From Crotalaria pallida (taxonomy: Eukaryota > Streptophyta > Magnoliopsida > Fabales > Fabaceae), in the NCBI GenBank assembly GCA_037953625.1, contig CM075652.1:52011501-52075500 (forward strand): a stretch of DNA of 64,000 nucleotides, in the 5' to 3' direction. Made by a program: the position numbers and the translations under genes. Under the pieces are notes generated by a model. It was given only the letters and a program-made list of their open reading frames with translations. It had not been told where the DNA came from and did no database searches. Below, one piece after another: positions 1 through 10,668 of the stretch; the stretch's first letter is position 1, and each line of letters opens with the position of its first letter.

Positions 1-715
1 GCTTACCAATCGAAGCTGAAAGTGAGCTCCAAGACTCAGTTTTCAGATTCTGCAGATTTGAAGCACCAACTTGCAGAGCTTATAACTCCTAACATACTCC
101 ACCTCAACTCATCATTTTTGTGTCTTTGTAAAGCTCGTGATGTGAGCTTTACAATGGTGTATAACTCTCAGATCAAACTCTCAAAATTGAACAAGAACAG
201 AGGCAATGAAATAAAGAACCCTAACTTCGTTTTCATACCAAACTTAGCAAAATGAGGCAAATTCTCTCAACAATCAATCTTATATTGACGAATTGGTTGA
301 TCATGCAGGTCGACACGAGTCCTAAGATGTGTCTAGGACCTGATTTCGTGTCAAGGCACGAGTTATTCGAGTGAGTGACTCATCAAACGCACTAACTCGT
401 GCATTGCTGTCCAGAATACTCGAGTCTTAGCAAAAAGACTCGAGTCTTTTGGCTAATTTTTGGAAAATAGTTATTTTATTTCCTTTCTCTCCAAAACCCT
501 TCTAATATTGCTTCTAGGTCCTAAAACAGGGACTAACATGCAAAGACCTTATTTTCACATATTAATGATTTTCAAATTATTTTTCATGCATTCTCATTCA
601 TCAATTGCACACACAAAACACATAATTAATCGAAGTTTAAATAAAAATAATTAATTATAAATAAACTTCATAACTAAACTTATTTTAATCAGGGATTAAA
701 ATTTGGGGTGTTACG
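1..715 (-). mobile_element. Family-A chromovirus LTR, 5' end only (truncated by window edge)
   Basis: This stretch matches, in the same orientation, the last ~750 bases of the full family-A LTR at 46,163-49,750. Shared landmarks are the 'aagctcgtgatgtgagctt' block, the 'gcactaactcgtgca' block followed by paired ACTCGAGT palindromes, the 'aaacagggacta' block, and the terminal 'attaaaatttggggtgttac'. Read on the minus strand the end is the LTR start (TGTAACACCCC type). It lies inside a family-C-like LTR, so it is probably a later insertion that continues left of the window. The terminal base is G instead of A. Confidence 0.8.
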
Positions 716-1873
716 CAACAATTTCTATAATCCCAATTCTAGCTATTTAGCCCTATTCAAGTACATTACCCTAAGGTTTAACACTATCACTACTCATCCC
801 TCCTAGCCATCATTATACACTAGTTAGAACCCATGCCCTAAGAACCGGTAATACCACCTCCTTACCTCAACGAAGATAGAGAGATGGAACCTTCAAAGAC
901 CTCTAGCTTTTCCTTAGCTTGATGACCTCTTAGAGCTTGAACTTTCTTGCCCTAACTTCCCTTCAAAGATTGAGCCCCTTTATCCTCCATAGTTGTAGAG
1001 CTTAAAAACTCTAGGGAGATGGTGGGGAGGGTGGCGTGTGGTGGTAACAATGGGGTGATGATGTTTTGCCTTGTGGTGGTGAGGGAAAGTCGTGTGGTGT
1101 TGTTGATGATGGGGTGAGGAGACTTGATCTTGTGCCCTCGAATTTGGTTGAGATTTGATGATGGGTGTTGATTATGATCTTGATGATGGGTGCTCTTAGT
1201 TCTATAGAGAGAATGAGAGATTTTAAGTGTTGAGGGTGGAGGAACCCTTGGCTCATGAGAGAAATGAGAGGATGAAGAAATGATGAAGAAGAGTGAATGA
1301 GGTGTATGGTGTTTGTTGATGAAGATGGGTGATCCTTTGTGGAGATGGGTGGGGCGTGTGGTGGCCTTGGGTGGTGATGGAAATGGAGTTGTTGATGGTG
1401 CTCTTGATCTTGGGAAAGGAAGAAGAGAGAACAAGAAGGTAAGAGTGTTTGTGTTGGTTTGTTGTTGTGTTGTGTTTTGTTTTTATTGCATGGGAAATGG
1501 AATGAGTGGTTGTGGTTGAAAGCTTCTCCAAGAAGCTTGGCATTATATTGTGTGGTGGAAAATGAATGGCTTCCTCAAGAAGCTTCCTCATGACACTTAT
1601 TTTTTTTCTTGAGGAAACGTGTGGTAATCAATTACCCTACCTGGTAATCGATTACATCCTTGAATTTCTAACTATCTTGTTCCTCACAGGGAGTAGGTAA
1701 TCGATCATCTCCCTAAAACTCAATTTTAGGGTTTCTCACAGGGACTTGGTAATCGATTATCTCCCCAAGGTAATCAATTACCTTTCCCAATGTTCATATA
1801 TTAATTGTTTCTAACTCTGAGAAACTCCTCTTAACCCTTATCCATGATTTACTATTGACTCTTTCTTTAATCT
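716..1873 (-). mobile_element. Family-C-like LTR fragment (part 1, interrupted by Tat element)
   Basis: The segment resembles the family-C LTR at 58,727-61,847. The block 'accggtaataccacctccttacctcaa' at about 846-872 corresponds to 'actggtaatgcaatcccttacctcaa' near 60,795, and both are followed by G-rich GGTGGTGG sequence. It is cut at 1,873 by the Tat element and resumes at 17,160, ending in GGGATGTTACA at 17,215. Only about 1.2 kb of an expected ~3.1-kb LTR remains, because the family-A LTR replaces the rest at 715. Open frames here, such as 952-1,434 minus, are low-complexity and not supported as genes. Confidence 0.65.
1623..1782. repeat. Cluster of five GGTAATCGATTACC-type palindromes
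   Basis: Five copies of a 14-base palindromic word, two as GGTAATCAATTACC, start at about 1,623, 1,643, 1,696, 1,748 and 1,769. They are separated by 20-50 bases of otherwise ordinary sequence. They lie about 150-310 bases from the start of the family-C-like LTR once the Tat insertion is removed. Confidence 0.85.
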
Positions 1874-2372
1874 TGTAGTGGACTGACCCTCGGCTAGTGC
1901 CCCAAGGGTCTTCCACCGACACTCAATGATCTCAGCCGACCACTACACTCACCGGCCGACTATCACATCATAATACAGTGCTGGGGGCTCGGACTGTCCG
2001 AATTCCTTATCCACAAGGACCCGAGCGTGCCCCCTATGCGCTTAATGGATTAGGGATAAGGCTCTAGGACAGGATAAGGATGAATGACTCATTCCCTTAT
2101 CCACTTAGGGCCACGTCACCCTCTATGGACCTCTGTACAGGCCCATAAGGTACAATTCTCCTTCCCCTATAAATAGCTGTCTCCAGCTAGGGGCTCAGGT
2201 ACGCACTCCTATCCCAAAAACTCCCATTTTGCACACACCCACAGTGATTAGGAGAACCCTGAATACCCTAACTGGGTATTCAGTACCCCAGAACATCACA
2301 AATCAACCCTGGACCCTAAGATCTTTAAGGCTTCCTCAAAGCTTTAAGGATTCTCTGGAACCAGACATTACA
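1874..2372 (+). repeat. 5' LTR of Tat element
   Basis: It starts TGTAGTGGACTGACCCTCGG and ends GGAACCAGACATTACA directly before the PBS. It differs from the 3' LTR by a handful of substitutions and small indels, for example a ~16-base segment near 2,265-2,290 that is missing downstream. That suggests a moderately young insertion. Confidence 0.95.
2168..2175 (+). promoter_or_regulatory. TATA box in Tat 5' LTR
   Basis: TATAAATA follows a pyrimidine-rich stretch within the LTR and is conserved at 16,971-16,978 in the 3' LTR. It is the expected core promoter for the retrotransposon transcript. Confidence 0.7.
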
Positions 2373-2373
2373 T

Positions 2374-2391
2374 TGGCGCCGTCTGTGGGGA
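2374..2391 (+). other. Primer binding site of Tat element
   Basis: TGGCGCCGTCTGTGGGGA starts one base after the LTR end. TGGCGCC is the complement of a tRNA 3' CCA end, and this PBS is common in Tat-lineage elements. The same motif occurs at 41,257. Confidence 0.85.
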
Positions 2392-2426
2392 TCGAATAGC
2401 ACAATATTCCCACCAACACCATCATC

Positions 2427-3520
2427 ATGGTCAACACCAGAAATACTCGACCACCCCGCAGTCAACGGGGTGAAAACCGTCACGGAAGACAAGAAGGAAG
2501 TGCAGACAATGCTAGAGAGTTGGAAAGACAGCTGCTTGGAGCAAGAAGTGGACCGTCAGTAAGGTTGGTACAGCCGGAACCTGATCAGCGTCGGACCTCA
2601 GAGGGCGACAAGACTCACAGTGGTCCCTACACTGAATACTCGGGGCATCACGTGCGGTCAGTCGGAGCCAGAGTGAGAAATGCTGTCCCACCCCAACCAC
2701 CACGGAATCCCGGGAACCATGGCTCTGGAAGGTCCATCGATGCACGGTTCTTGGGAGGGTCGGATCGGCGTTCGCAAAGGGAAAAAGAGTTAGAGAAACT
2801 TTTGAAATGATAGACCGAGATGTTAGAGCGACAAGAAAGGGCAATAGCCGACCTACAACAAATTCATATGGCTGGGATTGCCGACAATCTCGCTACCCCG
2901 AACACAACACCAAACCCATAGCAACAACCGATGCTACCACCCCCTCCGCCCTTGAATCAGGTAATGGAAGTCGGATCAACCGAGGGGGATTCTCATCCAG
3001 GTCATCCTTTTACACCTCATATCATGTCATACCAAACCCCACCAGGTTTTATCGGCCCAACTAACTTACCAAAGTACAGCGGACTTACTGATCCATTAGA
3101 ACACCTCTTGGCTTACGAGGGATCCATGACTTATTATGGAGGAGGAGATTCAATGCAATGTAGGGCTTTCTCCATGACCCTGCAACCTGCTGTACTCAGA
3201 TGGTATGCGGCCCTCCCTAGGAATTCAGTAAATTCCTGGGTCGACCTCAAAAGAATGTTTATGAATAGATACACGGAAAGTTGTATACAGCCTCGGTCGG
3301 ACCATACTTTAGCTGGAGTCCTACAAAAACCTGATGAACCTCTGCGAGAGTACTTGTCACGTTTCCATTCTGAAGCAGGACAGGTTCCGAACTTGGAGCC
3401 TAGCTTTGCAGTCTTTCTTTTTACACAAGGGCTAAGAAACAGAGACTTCAAAAACTCTCTCGTAGGGAAACCCCAAGAGACATGGCCGAGCTTCAACAGA
3501 GATCTACCAAGTTTATAAAT
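2427..3520 (+). pseudogene. gag of Tat element (frameshifted)
   Basis: The likely start is MVNTRNT at 2,427, 36 bases after the PBS, and this frame stops at 2,808-2,810. The N-terminal part is Arg/Glu-rich and disordered. A second frame (2,931-3,518) carries the structural gag domain with the motifs PKYSGLTDPLEHL, ALPRNSVNSWVDLKRMF and EPLREYLSRF typical of Retrotrans_gag capsids. Further gag sequence to about 3,865 contains stops, so the capsid-nucleocapsid polyprotein cannot be made intact. The gag role (packaging element RNA in cytoplasmic particles) is family knowledge. Confidence 0.9.
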
Positions 3521-3865
3521 CTAGAAGAGTTCTACAAATGGCAGAAGAACCGAGAGCCCGGGGAAAAAGGGGAGTCCTCCCAAGGAAGAGGAAGAAGATA
3601 AGAGAGACGTGGAAGTAACATGAGGACGGAGCAGAGATCTAACAGGAGGTTCCCCAGGAGAACAAAGTTCCATGACTATACCCCACTAACAGTTCTAAGA
3701 AGCCAGATTCTGAAGGAGACAATGCAAACCGACCTGAGGATGAGCCAAAGACCCCCAGCTTTGAAAAGAAGGGCATAGAGGGATCGCTCTAAGTACTGTG
3801 ATTACCATGGAGGTTATGGTCACACGACCGTTGAGTGTGTTTGGCTGAGGGACATTATTGAGCAA

Positions 3866-4387
3866 ATGATCAGAGAAGCTAAACTTCAACAGTATGTTAG
3901 AGAGGCACTCGGCAGAAGACCCAGAAGAAGATCTCCCTCTCTTGAAAAGAACCTCCGCCACAGATCACCATCCCCAGGAAAACAGAACTCCAGCCAACAC
4001 AGAGTGAATGCAATAGAAATCACAAATTCAGATAGGTCTCCCCAAAACCTTCGGATCAACACCATAGCCGGAGGATTTGCGGGGGGCGGAGAGAGAAGAG
4101 GCGACAGAAAAAAGTACATAAATCAAATACTAGCAGTCCAACATCACCCCATCCAAAAGCGACCAGTGAAGAGTGTGCCGATATGTTTTTCTGATGAAGA
4201 TTTAGAAGGAATCATTCTAGGGCATAACGACCCGATGGTCATCTCAGCTCTAATCGGCAACTATGAGGTGGCTAGGGTGTTTGTTGACCAAGGTAGCTCG
4301 GCAGACATCATGTTCTTAGATGTTTTTAAGGCCCTCAGGTTGAGGGAGGCTGACCTCACCCCAAAGACCCTTACCCTCTTCCGGTGA
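3866..4387 (+). pseudogene. Gag C-terminus and aspartic protease of Tat element
   Basis: The frame begins in an Arg/Ser-rich gag tail and continues into a retropepsin-like segment containing DPMVISALIGNYEVARVFVD then QGSSADIMF. The active-site triad reads D-Q-G where family members normally have D-T-G or D-S-G, so catalysis is doubtful. The protease is cut after about 35 more residues: the sequence jumps straight to the RT 'PLP-IDKLVD' region in another frame. An internal deletion has fused protease to RT and removed the RT N-terminus. Confidence 0.85.
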
Positions 4388-5034
4388 TTGATAAATTAGT
4401 GGATAACTCAGCAGGATACCAGCTCTTGTCATTTACAGATGCTTACTCGGGGTATAATCAGATCCCCATGTATCCCTCAGACCAGGAAAAGACAACTTTC
4501 ATCACTGACAAAGGGACGTATTGCTATATGGTGATGCCCTTCAGATTGAAAAATGTCGGAGCGACCTACCAAAGGATGCTGAATAAAGTGTTTGAAGGCT
4601 TAATCGGACCGACTTTGGAAGTTTATGTTGATGAAATGATAATAAAGAGTAAGAAGAAAGAAGATCATCCCAATGACCTCCGAGCCATCCTGTTGAGAGT
4701 GAGACAACATAACATGAGGCTGAATCCTGAGAAGTGCACTTTCGGGGTTCCGGCAGGAGCATTCTTAGGATTTATGTTGACGGAAAGAGGCATTGAGGCC
4801 AACCCTGACCAATGTCGAGCCATCATGAATATGCGCAGTCCAAGTAACATCAAAGGAATTCAGCAACTTACTGGTCGAATGACAGCATTGTCCTGTTTCC
4901 TCCCCCAAGCAGCCAGAAGGGCGTTTCCTTGGTATCAATTACTGAAAAAGAACAGAGACTTCCATTGGGATGAATCTTGTGATAAGGCTTTTCAGGAGTT
5001 GAAGGACTATCTGTCCTCCCCCCGTACTAACTAG
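4384..5034 (+). pseudogene. Reverse transcriptase of Tat element (N-truncated, YVDE active site)
   Basis: The frame opens at IDKLVDNSAGYQLLSFTDAY (the first catalytic Asp region), followed by GYNQIPM and PFRLKNVGATYQRMLNKVF, then YVDEMIIKS, GFMLTERGIEANPDQC, and the connection domain. In functional RTs the catalytic box is YVDD; here the second Asp is Glu. The fingers/N-terminal ~100 residues are missing because of the deletion just upstream. A frame change follows at about 5,035. Confidence 0.92.
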
Positions 5035-5139
5035 TCCCTCGGCAGGAGAAACTCTGTATTTATACTTGTCAGTAGGGGAAGCAGTTGTAAGCTCGGTCTT
5101 AGTCAGAGACGAGGGGGGTCGGAGAGTCCAGTATACTTT

Positions 5140-5910
5140 GTGAGCAGAGCTCTCCAGGGGCCAGAAACCAGATACAGTAACATTGAGAAATTGGCTTTTG
5201 CTCTCGTCATATCCGCCAGAAGACTCAGGCAGTTCTTTCATGGCCACTCCATTGTAGTAAGGACCTCACAACCCATCAGACAGGTGCTCCATCGGCCTAA
5301 TTTAGCAGGGAGAATGGTATCATGGTCGATCGAGCTTTCTGAGTTCAACATATCTTATGAGCCGCGCAAGGCCTTGAAGTCTCAGGTGCTGGCAGACTTT
5401 GTGACAAAATTTACGGACCCTACTTTGAACTCAAGCTCAGGTATTTGGAAAGTGTTTGTAGATGGCTCGAGTCACAAAAAATGGGCTGGAGCCGGGATCA
5501 TTCTGGATAACGATCAAGGCCTCAGCATCGAGTACTCTCTGAAATTCGATTTCTCAACATCAAACAATCAGGCCGAGTACGAGGCGGTAATTGCAGGTCT
5601 CAAAATGGCCAACCAATTGGGGGCATCCGAGGTACAGATCTTTAGTGACTCACAACTGGTTGTCTCTCAGGTCAATGGTGATTACCAGGCAAAGGAACTC
5701 ATACTCCAGAAGTATCTTAACAAAGTCAAAGCTCTATCTTCATTATTTTATAAATTTTCAATTAACCACATCCCAAGGGAATCCAACTCTCGAGCCGACA
5801 TTTTGTCTAAGCTAGCGAGTACTCAAGGTTCTAAAAATAACAAAAGTCTGATCCAGGAGACTGTGCATGGACCGAGCGTAGTCCTCGCAATCTCCCTGGC
5901 TTCGGACTAG
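5140..5910 (+). pseudogene. Tandem RNase H domains (gypsy RNase H plus archaeal-type RNase H)
   Basis: Residues 1 to ~85 are the C-terminal gypsy RNase H/connection segment (ETRYSNIEKLAFALVISARR, then PRKALKSQVLADFV). Residues ~100 to 235 are a second, archaeal-type RNase H with the catalytic set visible in order: VDGSS, QAEYEA, FSDSQLV and SRADILS. Carriage of this extra domain separates Tat-lineage elements from other Ty3/gypsy groups. The start of the first domain lies in other frames between 5,035 and 5,139. The frame ends with TAG at 5,908, immediately followed by the integrase frame. Confidence 0.93.
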
Positions 5911-6918
5911 ATGGCACCAATCCTAGAATATTTGCAAAATCAAACTCTCCCAAAAAACCCACTAGAAGCTAAAAAATTAATCAGAAAAGCATCCCTCTTT
6001 GCTGTAGTTGACGGAGTCCTATACCGAAGGGGTGTCGGATCTCCAATGCTCAGATGCCTCAATCCCAAGGAGGCGGAATTGGTTCTCACTAAGGTCCATG
6101 GAGGCATAAGGAGTCACCACCTGGGTGGAAGAGCGTTGGCAAGAAAGGTTCTCAGAGCTGGGTACTACTGGCCCACGCTGCAAGCCGATGCTGCCGACCA
6201 CGTGAAGAGATGTCAGTCATGCCAGTTTCACTCCGACCTATACCAAAAGCCACCCGAAGAACTTCACTCCCTCTCGGCCCCGTGGCCATTCTGTCAGTGG
6301 GGGATGGACCTCATTGGGAAATTCCCAACAGCTCCTGGACAATTAAAGTATGTTGTGGTGGCGGTTGATTACTTCACCAAGTGGATAGAGGTAGAGGCTC
6401 TAGCCACCATATCAACTGTCAAGGTGCAAAAATTCTTCATGAGACATGTAGTCGCTCGATTCGGTGTCCCTCACACACTTGTGACCGACAACGGAACCCA
6501 ATTTACTGCAAACACTTTCAAGGATCTTGTTGAGTATCTCCACATCAACCACCGGTTCTTCTCAGTAGTACATCCTCAAAGTAATGGTCAGGCGGAGGCC
6601 GCCAATAAGGGAATCATTGAAGGTCTCAAAAGGAGGTTACTCGAAGCAGGCGGAACCTGGGCTGACATGCTCCTCGAGGTACTATGGTCACTGCGGACGA
6701 CTATACACACCTCGACAGGGGAAACGCCATTTCGTCTGACTTATGGCTGTGACGTTGTCATCCCCATAGAGACTGAACTCCCAACCTTCAGAACCAAAAA
6801 CTTTTTGCTAATAGAAAATGATGATCTGTTGGGAGAGGAACTAATCATGGCCGAAGAAATCCGAGCCGCTGCTGCGGAAAGGGAAAAGAAAGCCAAAGAA
6901 AGACAGGCTAGGTGGTAA
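5911..6918 (+). pseudogene. Integrase core of Tat element
   Basis: This 335-residue frame contains an HHCC zinc finger (HGGIRSHHLGG, then RCQSCQF), GYYWPT, and the catalytic D-D-E: GMDLIGKFP, VTDNGTQF and PQSNGQAEAANKG. Downstream is the LRTTIHTSTGETPF segment. It is read through from the RNase H frame by one stop and closes at a TAA just before the C-terminal domain. All catalytic residues are preserved, so decay here is limited to flanking nonsense changes. Confidence 0.94.
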
Positions 6919-6927
6919 AACAAATCG

Positions 6928-7143
6928 GTGGTTCCCAAATCCTTTGCTGTAGGGGATTTAGTCCTCCGAAATGCAGACATCGGATTGAAGAATGCTCATG
7001 AAGGAAAGCTTGATAGGAATTGGGAAGGCCCTTATCGGGTGAAGTCCCGATCGGGATCGGGTGGATACAGACTTGAAACTTTAACAGGAGTTGAAATAAA
7101 CAATAGTTGGAATGCTGCCAAACTAAGATGCTACTACAGTTGA
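6928..7143 (+). pseudogene. Integrase C-terminal domain of Tat element
   Basis: The segment FAVGDLVLRNADIG, LDRNWEGPYRVKS, GGYRLETLTG, then NSWNAAKLRCYYS and a stop is the usual end of Tat-lineage pol. It is separated from the integrase core only by a TAA at 6,916-6,918. No chromodomain follows. Confidence 0.9.
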
Positions 7144-7652
7144 ACCATAACTTTAAGTCGTTTTTAATTTCAGTTCATGTTATTTTATGTCATGTGGATT
7201 TAGTTTATGTTGCTTTTTACCATCTTCAATGAAATGTACTGACCAGTCTCAAAATTAATGAAATGTTTTTGCAGCCATCTATTTCTCTGCACATTTTCAT
7301 ATCTTTATTACTCCGTTTACGTGCTGTAACCCTCTCCGCCCGGCTTGCCCCCGGGCCGACCCGGGTCACTTAAATAAGTCTTTAACGACAAAGCACATTA
7401 AGATTCCCAACCATGGAACCCTCGGCGGTAACCTAAGATTGCGGATCGAGAACCTCACCTCGGCTAAAGGTAGACGGTTCGAAATCTTTCAAACGGAACA
7501 AAACACTTGTAAATAAACACGAGTATACGAAAATGCGAAAACATAAAGGCAATGGACTGAAAATCAAAGACAATACAGTTCACAATGAGCAACATGTCTT
7601 CATGAAACAAACCCAAAAAGTAAAAACAACATCAAAATTAGAAAAAAGCAAA
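7144..7652. other. Non-coding spacer between pol and antisense ORF
   Basis: No supported gene. The first 150 bases are T-rich 3' UTR-like sequence. Around 7,320-7,370 there is a GC-rich block (cccggcttgcccccgggccgacccggg) that can fold on itself. This is the convergence zone of the sense pol and antisense transcripts. Confidence 0.6.
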
Positions 7653-9473
7653 TCATTCCAAGTCAGAAAGAACAATAGTAGACTCATCAAACTCTTCCTC
7701 TTCCGCCTCGTCGTCTTCATTAACACCCTCCACGGGATTCGGTAGGTTTGACGACTGTAGATCTACTACAACTTCACCATCCCTGTAGTCCATTATCCGA
7801 CCTTGCTTCACTCCAAACAGAGGGTGAGATCCAACGATCTGCAGATTAGGATTAAGGACCCTTAGCTGCCTTATCGCATTATGGAATGAGTCATCAACAG
7901 CATGATCCCAATTAAAATAATTTCTAGCAGACTCAACCTTGTGCTTAAGCGCCTTGGTCTTCATACCCTCCAATTGAGCCCGAAGCCTCTCCATTTCCCA
8001 ACGATCTTCCACTCTCTTCCCCTCGGACTCTTCAAGGGATTTCCGAGCAGCAGCCAGCTGTGCCTCGGCATCCTCTTTTCCTTTTTCCAACACCTCCTTA
8101 ACCCTTACAGCTTCATCCCTTTCCCGAGTCATCTCTACTTTTTATTTAACCACCTCGGCCTTCCCCCGAATTGCCTCATCCCTCGCTTGAATCGCCTCAT
8201 CCTGCGCCTTCTCAAGTAAATCTTTCTCCTTGGCCAAGGAACTGTTGCTCTCCATCAATGTTTCGTTAGCATCTTTGTAAGCTTGAATCTGCTGAGCCAC
8301 AACAGCTTTCCTCTCTCGCTCACCACCTGTCAGACCAAACTCTTGTGTGTGGTGAGCCATGAAGTAGAACATGCTGGTGTCCCGGAGAGAAGAACGCCCC
8401 AATGCCCAAAAATTGGCCTCGAGATTATCGGTTGATTGAGTGAGAAGCCGAGTATCATCCTGATCTGTAAATCTGGCACCAAGAATCTGCTCGGAAATAG
8501 GACGAGTCCAGACAGAAGGAACTGTAGGGTCAAATGGCTGTGCTTGAATCCGAGTAGGGGTACGAGTGGGTTCCTCATCAGTCATAGGACCTTTACCTTT
8601 ATCCAACCTCTGCCTCTTTGCAAGGGGACTACGATCCTCCTCATCCTCATCATATACAAGTACGGGGGCAGAAACACTCCCCTCGACCTGAGGTTGACTA
8701 GTTACCACAGGGACCTCGGCAACGGTAACAACGGGTGGCAGCATGGCGTTTTGTGCCGTAGCCTCGCTCGAAGCTTGATTCGAGGTTTGAGCGCTTGGGG
8801 AATTTGCTGCAACTTGTACTACGGGTTCCCTCGCACGACGAGAAGCAGCTATGGCAACAATCCGTGCATTCTTCCGAGCCATTTCCACTACAAAAAGAAC
8901 GAGTAAGAGTTAGTCCAAAAACAAAAAAAAGAAGTACGTATATATACCAAGCTCGGACCGAACTTCTGTAACAAACGCTTTTACAATTTTCTTGATATCC
9001 ACTTGACCATTAGTCTCTAGGTAACTAGCAAACCGATCACAGGTATGTTTCTCTGCGTCATTCAACTCGGTCATATACTTGAACTGGTATCGGCTAACAT
9101 TCCTATTGTAAAATTCCGGTGACCAGGAGAGTGGGAACCGAGGCCGATCATTCTCGAAAAACCAGCAACATCCATCACTAAAAGGCAGTGTAATGCCGAG
9201 CGCTCTCAACACCTCAGCATACATGTAAAAATACCGTTGTCCCTCGGCCACTTTGGAGCATATCCTTTCATCGACCCCTACGGTCGATACCCTATACGCT
9301 CTTCGAGTATTGTCCCCGGGGCAAGGAAAGAGCAATGCTCTCAAGCGACCAGCACTTTCCTCGGTAAGTGTCGAGCGAGATCCGAGAACATCCCAATCTA
9401 CCCAGTCATAATCTGCTGCATCAGGTGGAAGGGGAAATTCCTCTGGATGTGTAACGCAGCGGCGCGGCGCCAT
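7653..9473 (-). pseudogene. Antisense spliced ORF of Tat element (aORF)
   Basis: On the minus strand an upstream exon (9,473 to 8,948; starts MAPRRCVTHPEEFPLPP) ends at a GTATAT donor. A 60-base intron (8,947-8,888, ending TTTTTGTAG) leads to a second exon (8,887 to 7,653). The splice keeps frame (G|TG then GAA ATG). Exon two encodes an acidic/basic linker with KRQRLDKGKG, a possible nuclear localisation signal, then a long coiled coil of Glu/Lys/Ala heptads, then an acidic tail ending DESTIVLSDLE. A single in-frame TAA at 8,144-8,142 interrupts the coiled coil. A CAG acceptor just upstream of 9,473 hints at a still earlier exon, now separated by the solo LTR. Antisense ORFs in this position are known for Tat-lineage elements; the function is unknown. 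Confidence 0.75.
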
Positions 9474-9499
9474 ACCTGAGGAAGGGAAGAAGACACGGC

Positions 9500-9504
9500 G
9501 TTAG
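9500..9504 (+). repeat. Target-site duplication GTTAG, left copy
   Basis: GTTAG directly precedes TGTGACATCC and is repeated at 15,498-15,502 directly after the other end of the inserted LTR. Confidence 0.93.
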
Positions 9505-10644
9505 TGTGACATCCTCTATTTTCCTAACAACGAAAAATAAGTTTTCGTTAAAGAGAAATTTTGAGATATTGTTTTACAAATGATTTTCGATGAATATTTT
9601 CGATTATGTAATCAACTTTCGATTTCATGGAATTTTGGTAAACAAAGGTTTTATGGAAATTCAAGCAAATGATTTTATTGAGTTTGGAGAAATTTTATTA
9701 TTTGTGATTTCATTTGAAGAATGAATTTCTTTGTGCATTTATATGAATTTAACCTAATTGATTTGAAAGAGTTTTGATTTCAGGATGGATTTCTACACTT
9801 TGAAATTTAATTTACTTGTGTTGTGATTTTGTGTTTGATTGCTTAAGATTCATGCATATGATTTTAAGATGGGAAATTATTTCTTTAAACTTCAAAGAAA
9901 TCAAAGTCCAAGTCGTCCTGACCTAGAATCATTCCTAGAAACCCTAATTAGTAGCCTAATCGTGGATTAAACCCTAATTGAGTTCTTAATTCTTGATTAA
10001 GAACTTAATCACCTTCTTAAAACCTAAACCCTTAAGGTTAGTGAGTTAACCTAGAATTGATTTTCCTTAAACCCATGATTAAGTTTTTGATTAGTGCCTT
10101 AATCCTTGATTAAGCCCTAATCACTGAGGATTAGTGGACTAAACTTAGATTAATTAACCTAATCCTACCCTAATCATGATTAGAACCCTAATTAGTGCCT
10201 TAAACCTAATTAAGTTAATCCTACCTACCCTAGCCTCCATGTGGCCGAATGCATGAGCTTGAGTTGGCCACTATATAGCTTTGCTTATTCATGAGCTAAG
10301 ATGCCTTATAGTCAACACAATGACATCATCAAGATGACCAAAGCATGACCTAAGGAAGGACTTAGGAGCAAAACCGTGAGGGACCTAGGAGCAAGACTTG
10401 GCCTCCAAGTTTTGTGATTTAGTCCCCAAGTAATTGCAATCAAGCCACCCATGCAAGCCCTTGATGGCAATTGGGAAAAGTAAGGAAAGATAGAAAGAAG
10501 GGTGAGCCGTGTGGAAGGGAGTGAATCCTTTTTCACTCTTTCATTCTTCATTCTTCCATCTACATCATTTCTACTTCCTCCATCAACAAAAACAACAACA
10601 ACCCACACCAACACACTCTCAAAACCGTGAGAGTGAAAAGAGAA

Positions 10645-10668
10645 TGATCACACACACACACACACTTC
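10645..10668. repeat. (CA)n microsatellite
   Basis: Short run of about nine to ten CA units within the solo LTR, close to CT/GA-rich stretches at 10,740-10,760 and 10,810-10,840. Confidence 0.8.

Noticed and set aside
952..1591. Overlapping frames of 112-160 residues on the minus strand
   Set aside because: Ser/Pro/His/Thr-rich composition from a G-rich LTR tract; several frames are open at once and none has a domain.
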